A stretch of DNA of 16,744 bases from Cudoniella acicularis (taxonomy: Eukaryota > Ascomycota > Leotiomycetes > Helotiales > Helotiaceae): contig JAAMPI010001271.1 in the NCBI GenBank assembly GCA_013054445.1, positions 1-16,744 on the forward strand, in the 5' to 3' direction. Under the pieces are notes generated by a model that was given only the letters and a program-made list of their open reading frames with translations, had not been told where the DNA came from and did not search any database. Each line of letters starts with the position of its first letter. Position 1 is the stretch's first letter. Shown here piece by piece: positions 9,261 through 16,744 of the stretch. The position numbers were made by a program, and so were the translations under genes.

Positions 9261-10205
9261 TCAAGTCCACTCTTCAACCGGTGTTCCCATCAGCATTCGT
9301 TCTTTTACCCACTGCTGGCATAGCTCAATCGGATCCTCTGAGTTAAGATGTTCGAACGAAAGATCAATCCGTCTTATGTGCACCAACTTCTCATGCTCCC
9401 CCGCATCTGACCGCAGTGAAGTCTGACGACCTCCTTCGATATCAACGATCACAAGTTGTAGTCGCCTTCCTTCTCCAACGCAATGCTGTCGCCAAGTATC
9501 TTCGAAATCTATTTCGTCCAGTCCATCTGCCCGTGTCAACACCACCGTGTGTAATTTCTCAAGTTTCCCCAGGTACGGCCAGAAAAGCTCCTCCGAAACA
9601 TCTACGTTGTATAACGCGAGGACCTTCAAGTCCTTCCATCGATTCCACATGGGAGGTTCCTTCGAGGGAGAGGAAGGTGACACAAGCGTGTCCAAGTATA
9701 GCTCGTCCTGGGTGCTGCAAAAAACCTCCAAGTTGTTAATCCATCCAAAGGCCTGGCGGAGCACGGGGCGAACGAGTTGGACATCCTCATCAGGATAGAG
9801 GCTTCGAAGAGGAATATCAATCACGAGCCGCTTGATCGATTGAGAAACCGCCTCTAAGAGAAGGCTAATATCATATGCAATAGATTTGTTAGTAATATCG
9901 TAGGTGGGGTACGGCTCGAGGTACAGAGCAGGAGTCGTTATGAAATCGAAGCCAGATGAAGTCATAGCGAAATAAAATTCGTGAAGCTGATCAGCCGATT
10001 TGAGATAAACACAGTGATGGCGGAGAAGACGTTGGGCAACCGGGCGAATGAGCTTGCAGGTGAGAACCAGGGAGCAGAGTGTTCTCGTAACGATATGCGA
10101 CCGAGAAAGAGCAACTGCAGCGGTAACGGCAGGTGTGATAAGACTGTCAACGACCTGCAGGATGATCTCAGGTGGAAGTACAGGCTTTCTTGTCGAGGAA
10201 GCCAT
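9261..10205 (-). CDS. F-box-like protein (copy 1 of paralog pair)
   Basis: A single-exon frame of 314 residues with a good start context (ACGATGGCT). The N-terminus, LPPEIILQVVDSLI (residues 10-23), then LCSLVLTCKLIRPVAQRLLRHHCVYL, has the pattern of fungal F-box-like domains (LPxEI/L..., then ...LxL.C..L...A.R.L). Such domains bind Skp1 in SCF ubiquitin ligases. The rest lacks a clear substrate-binding repeat. It carries WKDLKVLALYN, RADGLDEIDFEDTWRQHC and a C-terminal WVKERMLMGTPVEEWT. All these segments recur in the gene at 13977-14993, which shows both frames are real genes. The two point away from each other. Function beyond F-box-like is unknown. Confidence 0.85.
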   Translation of the reverse strand: MASSTRKPVLPPEIILQVVDSLITPAVTAAVALSRSHIVTRTLCSLVLTCKLIRPVAQRLLRHHCVYLKSADQLHEFYFAMTSSGFDFITTPALYLEPYPTYDITNKSIAYDISLLLEAVSQSIKRLVIDIPLRSLYPDEDVQLVRPVLRQAFGWINNLEVFCSTQDELYLDTLVSPSSPSKEPPMWNRWKDLKVLALYNVDVSEELFWPYLGKLEKLHTVVLTRADGLDEIDFEDTWRQHCVGEGRRLQLVIVDIEGGRQTSLRSDAGEHEKLVHIRRIDLSFEHLNSEDPIELCQQWVKERMLMGTPVEEWT

Positions 10206-10447
10206 CGTAAATGTCTAGATTGACTTGGAAATCGAGTCGACTATCGACTGTAGTGGTGTTGCAAATTTGAAGCTTTTGATGACGAAACTTCGGGCGCTGC
10301 CAGGCCCGTGCGACAGCTCGCCAAGACCGAAGCTTACCTCCTAATAAAATAAATAATAACTCTAAATAAGAAATATTCCTAAAGATATACAGTAAAGAAG
10401 TTAAAATATTATCTCCCTCCCTAGATAGAAAATCTTAAAATTATATA

Positions 10448-10471
10448 AAGTTATTAAGTTATTAAGTTATT
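10448..10471. repeat. AAGTTATT tandem repeat, three exact copies
   Basis: Three head-to-tail copies of the 8-mer lie within the A/T-rich stretch. This is a short microsatellite-like tract with no evident function. Confidence 0.8.
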
Positions 10472-11268
10472 TTATTTCAGCTAGATCGAAGGGCAAAGTG
10501 CTAGGGCCAAAAGCTCGAAATGGTCCCGAGGCAAATTCTCCCTATGACCTGCCGTAGGGGCTCGAGTAATAAGAGTATCTTTACTACTATGTTTACCTGC
10601 TGCGAAATTTTTAAAAAATAGTAGCCTGCTATCATTACTACTTTTGGTAAAATTATTAAACCGGTAATCTGCTAATCACCTTCGCCTAATCTCCCGACTC
10701 AGGTTGCTCAGTTATATTACTATTCTCTTTCTGCCTAACCAATCATGCCCCATTTATCCTTCGGTTCTGTCGTGCGAAAATTGTTAACTTTGCACGGCCA
10801 TATACAGGGAGACTAAGTCAGTTCCAGGGGAGCCCGAACAGGTCCCCCTGAAAATACATATGTATTATTTGGTCCAGCAATGGCCAAGACTTAACAAGGC
10901 GAATCATTGTTTGAGAGCATTGTAGACATGAGCCGTATATCTCACCTAGGCATTACCGAGACTGACACCTGCATGCTACAGGTCAAAGATAGTGCGGAAT
11001 CTTGAAAGATCAAATTGATATTATCAGTTTCAAAGCTCATGCGACTATTTGTCATACAAAAAAAAAAAGTCTGAGACCTATCATACGGCACAGTGATTAC
11101 GGGATCCTTGGAGTTAAATGTTGAATTCGCTAAAGGTATGGGATCTCGTGAGATGATACGAATACTCTTTTACCTATATAATCTAAGACGAAAATTAACC
11201 TCACCAAAATCCCTTCTTATATTTGGACCCGAGTAATCGTTGCTCTAACTGAAGTCGTGGGTAAGCAG

Positions 11269-11353
11269 CCCTGGGTAGCCCTAAGAATCCCTGAGCACCC
11301 CCTGGCTCAGCATAGAGCACCTATGATAAGAATCCGTTTTGGGCTACCTAGGG
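11269..11353. repeat. Nested small inverted/direct repeat
   Basis: Outer arms are 11269-11281 (CCCTGGGTAGCCC) and 11341-11353, reverse complements at 12 of 13 bases. Inside are a direct repeat TAAGAATCC (11282-11290 and 11327-11335) and a 6-bp hairpin CTGAGC/GCTCAG (11291-11296 and 11305-11310, 8-nt loop). The origin is unknown. Confidence 0.6.
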
Positions 11354-11966
11354 TCCTCTTTGGCTCTTTCATGGCTGATTATACTTCTCTAGGCATATCG
11401 GTAAAGCTATTAACTTCTCCTCCAAGGAGTTTAATATCGGCATTAGCATGCTTGACGGCGAGGGAGTACTGGACACAAAGTGAGGCGACTGGCTAGCTAA
11501 GCGAAATAGCTTTTTCGACACTTAGCCAAGGAATTTCATATATCCGACTAGAACGTCCCGGCATATGATTTCAAAAATTTTAATATGGATGGCCCAAAAT
11601 TCGTCATGGGTTTTCGGCTTACGGCAATTTTGCCCCTGCATTTCTCTAGGGTAAAAGCCCTCCTGATTAACCTAACATCCGCTTTCACTAGGAGCTACTA
11701 TCCTTAGGTATCGTGCATGCTCTGCTGGGATGGATCTCCCGACTTTATAAATTAGCCATAAGAGATGGATCCGGAGAAATGGCAGTAGTAGTCATTTAAA
11801 ATGTACCACGCGACTGACCATGGGATGACCAGCCGAATTGAAATACTTATCTGCCTTGGAGCCCGCCTTCCAAAACTCCAGTGTTACTATACGACTCCAT
11901 AAACATCTTGGTTCATACTGCACAAGCTTGTTTTTACTTGCTGAATATTGACGGTTCATCGATAAT

Positions 11967-13059
11967 ATGCAGCTCTTGACAACATTTGCGACCTTTGTCG
12001 CTCTTGGCACGCTTGGCAGCTGCCAATCCATAACGAAAGTCAGCGGTTTCAAAGATGGGCCTACAAGTCTAGGAATGTATGTGTATGTGCCAAAGAAACT
12101 TACGGCTCCGGCACCTATCATCGTGGCAATACATCACTGTCAAGGATCAGCGCAGGCGTACTCTACTGAGTCTCATTACATGCCACTAGCTGATTCGCAC
12201 GGCTTCATCTTGATCTATCCCAACTCAAGATCTAGTGGTGGCTGCTTTGATGTTGCGTCGACAGCTTGTAAGTCTCCTCGTCTTGTTTGCCCAGTATTAA
12301 TATTATGGCCTCGCTGGGAAACTTGCTAATGTGTCTCATACAGCTTTGTCCCACAACGGTGGCGGCGACAGCCAAACTATCGCAAATATGGTCAAATACG
12401 CAGTAGCAAACTACGGCGGAGATGCAAACAGGACATTTGTTACTGGAACTAGCTCTGGTGCCATGATGACGAACGTGATGGTTGGGGCCTACCCCGACGT
12501 TTTCAAGGCAGGATCTGCCTATTCTGGTGTGCCAGACGGATGCTTTTTTGTTTCAGGCGCAACTGCCACTCAGGATCCACCTGGGTGGAGCAACGCATGC
12601 GCAAATGGACAGGTTACTAAGACCGCAGAGGAATGGGGCAACCTGGTGCGGTCATACTACCCTGACTACACAGGACCTCGACCCAGAATGCAAATGTGAG
12701 GAACCTCTCTTTCCATGATGCTCTGGAACCATTCGATCTGACAATGCACGATATAGTTGGCACGGAACATCTGATAATACACTTCATTATCCAAATTGTA
12801 TGTTCTAAGCTCATCTGAAGCGTGCCACAGGGTACTAATTTTGTGTATAGATCAAGAGATGATGAAGCAATGGTCCAATGTCCTCAAACTTACAACATCG
12901 AAGAATACAGCCAACACACCTCAAAGCGGATACACCCAGACCATTTATGGAGATGGTACAGCAGCGACGGCGGAGCTTGTTGGATACAGTGCACAAGGCG
13001 TTGGTCATACTGTCCCAGTACATGAGTCGATGGATCTCGCATTTTTTGGCATAGCCTAG
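11967..13059 (+). CDS. Secreted CE1 esterase (acetylxylan/feruloyl esterase type)
   Basis: Four exons, 11967-12267, 12344-12695, 12757-12797 and 12851-13059, give exactly 301 codons including TAG. The introns are 76, 61 and 53 nt, all GT...AG and all removing stops or shifts. The 300-residue product starts with a signal peptide (MQLLTTFATFVALGTLGSCQS), cleaved probably near residues 19-21. The esterase/PHB-depolymerase-type alpha/beta-hydrolase fold is complete: HHCQG oxyanion region at 56-60, the nucleophile elbow GTSSG with S137, acid D224 in WHGTSDNTLHYPN, and H284 in GVGHTVP. This matches carbohydrate esterase family 1 enzymes of fungi, which remove acetyl or feruloyl groups from plant xylan outside the cell. 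Which of the two activities cannot be told from sequence. Length is normal for the family without a carbohydrate-binding module. It sits alone between the two F-box-like paralogs. Confidence 0.95.
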
Positions 13060-13976
13060 TAAGAGCAAACACTGCGTGAGGCTTGGAAGAGTAGAGACCA
13101 AAAAGATAGGACAAGTATAGGATGAATGAAAGTTGATTGGATTTGGTGACTGAAAGGTTTTTAACATGCAACGTGACAAATATAATACTACCTCTGGCCA
13201 GGGTCGTTTTCTGCATCAAATATCAAGATAATCTCTGTGCAACACTGCTGAGCGAACTCATTTATATGGAATTCCTATTTCTCTTGTATAAACGAACTCT
13301 ACACGACACATCGGTATACTCGGGACTCAGGGCTCAGCTTAAGTTAAAACAGCGACTGCTCAGGTCCAAAGACGGAAATATATTTCAGTGAGGTCAAGAT
13401 CCGTCATAGATTGTAACGGCAGTTGGCGAGAAGGAAAATATCTTCATTGGCACTTTGCAAAGGCCCGCTAATTATCACAAGCTTAAGGTCCACAACTCAC
13501 TAGTGAGAAGGGAATTGGACCGGAAATCCACGATTCTTTAGTCTACGAATTAGAGGTAGGTCCGCCGAATATATGGCTTAGTTGGGATTAACGTTAGGTT
13601 TTTCATGATCCTTAAAGACTCTTTAATAAAGGGTGAGAGAGGGGATTATGCGTATTTGTTGCGTGTGGTCTTCCAGAATGAGTTACCAGCTGCAAATGTG
13701 GTATTTCACTAATTACAGGTGACAAGTATCATTCATATCAGTAGTCTGTAACGTCTCACTTTGAAAACAGGTGTATAGATTATCAGATTTTTGAGCACTT
13801 TTAAGCTTGAGCTGGTAAATTAAGCGAACCCCTTTCAATCGGTTACCCCTTTATATCCCGCTTACATTTCTGCACGAGCCCTCAGCTGCCCATAGCTCCA
13901 TTCCAACATCAACCCCGCACTATTTCAACCTTCTCCCTTTCTCCCTTCAAACAATTTCTGATCAACCATCCACAAA
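13060..13976. other. Intergenic: esterase 3' flank and F-box-like promoter
   Basis: No credible gene lies here. An 84-codon plus-strand frame (13137-13391) is without motif. Toward the right end lie a TATA-like TTTATATCC (13850-13858) and a C/T-rich tract (about 13928-13948) just before the ATG at 13977. Both are usual in filamentous fungal promoters. Confidence 0.5.
13850..13950 (+). promoter_or_regulatory. Core promoter of F-box-like copy 2
   Basis: TTTATATCC lies about 125 nt upstream of the ATG, and a pyrimidine-rich tract (CCTTCTCCCTTTCTCCCTTC) follows, ending about 30 nt before the start. This is the usual TATA plus CT-box arrangement around fungal transcription starts. Confidence 0.4.
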
Positions 13977-14993
13977 ATGGAGACCGCAGACTCCCAACCA
14001 TTTCTCCCCCCTGAGTTACTTCTGCATGTTATCCAATGTCTCGTTCCACCCTCCGCACATTCCGCGATCGCTCTACCCGCAGCCCATCCCACGACCAAGG
14101 CCTTGCTCTGCCTCACCCTTACTTCGTGTCTTACAAACACTCTCGCTCGTCGCCTCCTCTACGAATACTGCCTATATCTCGATACCACCGAACGTGTGAA
14201 GGCATTCGACCGAACAATTCAAAGCTTGGCCAGCAAGCCGAATCCTACGAACTACAACATCACCTCCCTCTACATCTCGCTCTCCGCCCCGAATAATTCT
14301 AATGGCAATAAAATACCCTCCATCGCCTTGGTCGCCCGCGTCCTCGATTCCCTCCATCAAACCCTCAAACACCTCCTTCTAGACTTCCCAATACGTATTT
14401 TCTTCCATCCAAACATGGACGGTATGTCGGTGGACCCGGACGGATATCTCGGTCCTATACGCAAAGCTTTCCATAAGCTTAACTCCCTTGAAACCTACTG
14501 TTTTCTGTATGAAGCGTTCATCAGTCTGTTTTATCCGGAGATTGTGGACTTTGACGATGTCAATTTGGATACAGCAAGCATTGCCGCAAGAATTACCACG
14601 AATACTTCAACTCCATGGCCAGATCTGAAGGTGTTAGCGCTATACAATCCATATTTTGGGGAAACTTCAACAATCCTCAGAGAGATTAGCAAACTACAGA
14701 GCCTTGAAACATTGATTGTAGCTCGGCCAGATGGCTTAGAACGAATAAATATCGAGGACGTCTGGCGAGCGGGCTGTGGGAATAAGAAACGAGAGTTGAA
14801 TATCGTGATTGTGAACACCGAAAAATGGCATCGTATTGATGCTAGGGAATATCAAAAGGAAGGAAACTGGGTTCGCATAAGAGTGCTTAATGTTCCGACA
14901 AGTTATTATGGAGATGAGGATGAGAATGAGTTGTGCGTGTCATGGGTTAGAAGGAAAATGCTTCGTGGTGAGCCACCCAAGGAGTGGTCGTAA
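13977..14993 (+). CDS. F-box-like protein (copy 2 of paralog pair)
   Basis: A single-exon frame of 338 residues with good start context (CAAAATGGAG). Its N-terminal F-box-like segment is LPPELLLHVIQCLVPP (residues 10-25), then LLCLTLTSCLTNTLARRLLY. Shared with the gene at 9261-10205 in the same order are a LPPE start, WPDLKVLALYN (WKDLKVLALYN in copy 1), RPDGLERINIEDVWRAGC, an I-V-I-V beta-strand with a following acidic residue, and the C-terminal signature WVRRKMLRGEPPKEWS. It is longer in the middle by an insert near residues 195-215. The two copies are diverged, so the duplication is old or they were recruited separately. By family, F-box-like proteins are ubiquitin-ligase adaptors, but the partner and target are unknown. 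Confidence 0.87.
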   Translation: METADSQPFLPPELLLHVIQCLVPPSAHSAIALPAAHPTTKALLCLTLTSCLTNTLARRLLYEYCLYLDTTERVKAFDRTIQSLASKPNPTNYNITSLYISLSAPNNSNGNKIPSIALVARVLDSLHQTLKHLLLDFPIRIFFHPNMDGMSVDPDGYLGPIRKAFHKLNSLETYCFLYEAFISLFYPEIVDFDDVNLDTASIAARITTNTSTPWPDLKVLALYNPYFGETSTILREISKLQSLETLIVARPDGLERINIEDVWRAGCGNKKRELNIVIVNTEKWHRIDAREYQKEGNWVRIRVLNVPTSYYGDEDENELCVSWVRRKMLRGEPPKEWS

Positions 14994-15206
14994 GGGATGG
15001 CAACAAATGATTGAGGCATTCACGACGGGAAATGTATCATTAATGATTGATGCGATAAGGTGGGCTCTGGAACATTGTGAGTTATGGTACATTTGAAATA
15101 TTGAAATAGGGGCTAAACTCCATCATTTACCACAGTGACCAATATCATGCTCGCAGAAAATTGACATCATTATTATCATAAGAGTGTGCTCTCATATCTC
15201 TGAGCT

Positions 15207-16744
15207 CTAATATATACTCTCACCGGGTCTTCCGTCTCCTTTGCAACTTTCTCCGCATAACGCAATTCCCTTTCTCACACGTTCAAGCAGCTTCTCAACC
15301 TCATCCTCGGAAAAGCTTTTTTCCTTTCCACATTCAACCTTGCATCCTTTCTCCTCAACAATCGCAACAGAAACAGTCTCGAAAATTTTCTAGACCTCTG
15401 CATACCTTTCCTGTTCAGTAAGCATTTCTGCAAGCGCGAGCTGGCACAAAGCTAAAGTTAAAAGCATTTCCTCTTCGCCCTTGATTTTTTCAATTTCCAG
15501 GCGCAAGATCTTTTCCGCTGTTTCAGCCCTCCCCAATGCAGCAAGCTCTTTTGCTAATCCTGTAATAACGTCGGCAATACCAATAAAATGAATGTCATCC
15601 TTCAAATTTAACACTTCATCTGCAATCTGTTCGTATCTTTCGATGGCTTCTTCATTCTTTCCCAAATTCCGAAGGATACTGCCAAAATCCAGGCTTGTTC
15701 TCAAGGTTTTTTCATCTACGGTTTCCTCGCCTGCTGCTTTGAACAATTGGCGATACTGCTCTTCCGCCTTCCCATACTTTTCTCTCCCCTTCAAGATAAA
15801 AGCGAGAAGGCCAATGGTTTTCAAACTAGTTGGATTTGTTTCTCTCAGGTGATCTAATTGCATAGAGAAGGTATCCTCACTTCTTGGATTCTCTCTCTTA
15901 TGGCAAGGATCTCTTGCCACAGTTTTTCGGCTTCCGCATACTTTTGCTGCACGTCCAGGTTGAGAGCGAGTTCGTGCAACGAGGAAAGAGTGTCGAGATG
16001 TTCGTTCCCGAGCTAAGTCTACATTATACTAACGACCGCTCACCAGTGTTTCTCTGCTTCCTCATGTCGCCCCAGTCTATTCAAACAAAAAGCAATATTC
16101 CGCAATACGCTGAGGTTCACTTGATAATCAAGTCCATTATCTTTATTTTTTTGAGTTCGGGTGACGATGGTTTCCTATCCCTGCATGGATTCCTCAATGT
16201 CGCCGTTGCAATAAAAACAAGCAGAAAGGTTTTGCAGATGGGTGAGGGTAGTAGAATCCTCTTTTCCGGTTGCTTTCTCTTGTAGCTCTACTAGTTCTTT
16301 CCACCTCGGAATGGCTTCGTTGTATCTTTCCTACTTGTGGAGTACCAAGGCCAGTCGTTGCAATATATCCATAGTTTGGGAGTGAGATTTTCCAAACTTT
16401 TCTTCTCTCTGCGTAAGTATCTCTCGCCATAATGGCTCTGACTCGTCATATTTCATCTGCGCCTCGATGGTATCAACAAGATACCCCAAAGGAGCCAATG
16501 TATCTTCATGCTGCGCTCCAAGAGACTTGGGTTTGCGGCTTAACAATTCGTGCCATAGGGCTTCTGACTCTTCGTATTTTTGCTGATTGTCGAGTTGATA
16601 CGCAAGCCAAAATAGGCTGTCTAATATGGCTGGTTCGGTTTCGCCAATCGTTGCCTCCCGTCCTGCTAATTCTTTGCGGAACCACGCCTCCACTTCCTCA
16701 TGCTTCTCCAGGCTGTCACATATTTGCCTAAGTAGATTGTAACT
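15207..16744 (-). pseudogene. TPR (kinesin-light-chain-type) repeat protein, broken and partial
   Basis: The frame enters from beyond the right edge and encodes TPR units of about 42 residues with marks such as KYEESEALWHELL, KYDESEPLWREIL, LGNEHLDTLSSLHELALNL and KYAEAEKLWQEIL. This is the TPR_10/TPR_12 style seen in fungal NB-ARC/NACHT STAND proteins, where the repeats sense ligands. No nucleotide-binding domain is inside the window. In-frame stops: TAG 16333-16331, TAG 16177-16175, TGA 16042-16040, TAG 16021-16019, TAG 16015-16013 and TAG 15392-15390. A frameshift lies in the GA run near 15889-15899, after which repeats continue in another frame to a final TAG at 15209-15207. The repeat pattern runs straight through each stop, so introns do not explain them. 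Most stops fit CAG to TAG or CGA to TGA change. The 410 nt nearest the edge are open. Confidence 0.86.

Larger units (their letters stand above)
10206..11966. other. Long gene-free AT-rich block between the paralog pair
   Basis: About 1.76 kb without a credible gene. Positions 10335-10485 are almost pure A/T, followed by mixed sequence with stops in all frames. An 11-A run is at 11058-11068. The only ORF, 11257-11496 (+, 79 codons), lies over a small inverted repeat and shows no domain. The right end must contain the esterase promoter: a TTTATAAAT element lies near 11744-11752. The texture is that of an old, mutated repeat, but no transposase or reverse transcriptase motif is readable. Confidence 0.45.

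Noticed and set aside
8588..9346. 252-codon plus-strand ORF
   Set aside because: No domain or repeats; its end is antisense to the paralog-supported F-box-like gene. It could only be rescued by homologs or transcripts.
12331..12699. Esterase read as separate short ORFs
   Set aside because: The fragments join by three GT...AG introns into one 300-residue protein with a full catalytic triad, so the gene is not broken.
13137..13391. 84-codon plus-strand ORF
   Set aside because: No motif, AT-rich, lies in the esterase 3' flank.
16013..16333. Introns as an explanation for the TPR stops
   Set aside because: The TPR repeat pattern continues in the same frame through the stops, and removing these segments would delete repeat cores.
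1..16744. CRISPR array, rRNA, or intact transposon
   Set aside because: No regularly spaced repeats, no rRNA-like stretch, and no transposase or reverse transcriptase motifs were seen in the translated frames.

Overview
The window is nuclear DNA of a filamentous ascomycete (Pezizomycotina). Genes are single, on both strands, with short introns of about 45-125 nt (GT...AG, CTAAC/CTGAC-like branch sites). The protein families are typical of these fungi: a bZIP-DUF3425 regulator, an F-box-like pair, a CE1 esterase, an L-amino-acid-oxidase-type flavoenzyme and a HET-like N-terminus. The moderate AT content and the families would fit a leotiomycete, but the species is an inference I cannot confirm.

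Layout, left to right. 1-281 (-) is the 5' end of a gene running off the window, with paired CxxC motifs resembling HET-domain proteins. 985-2037 (-) is an intact three-exon short-chain dehydrogenase/reductase. A 770-nt shared promoter packed with TCTGACC/GGTCAGA motifs separates it from 2808-3841 (+), an intact three-exon bZIP-like DUF3425 regulator. 4474-5486 (-) is the relic of a multi-pass membrane protein. 5591-7723 (-) is an L-amino-acid-oxidase-type gene with at least two stops and two frameshifts. 7724-9260 has only weak ORFs. 9261-10205 (-) is an F-box-like gene. 10206-11966 is an AT-rich gene-free block with small repeats. 11967-13059 (+) is an intact four-exon secreted CE1 esterase. 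13977-14993 (+) is a second F-box-like gene, clearly a paralog of the first and divergent from it. 15207-16744 (-) is a broken TPR (kinesin-light-chain-type) gene that continues past the right edge.

The genes do not form one pathway. Three themes stand out. (1) A regulator and a reductase share a motif-dense bidirectional promoter and may be co-regulated. (2) Intact and decayed genes alternate, and several stops in the decayed ones fit C-to-T change at CAG, CAA or CGA codons, as repeat-induced point mutation or cytosine deamination would give. (3) Possible nonself-recognition genes lie at both ends (HET-like left, TPR repeats right), with a duplicated F-box-like pair around a plant-cell-wall esterase. 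I see no CRISPR array, rRNA, tRNA or intact transposon. Family names come from recognised motifs, not database searches.
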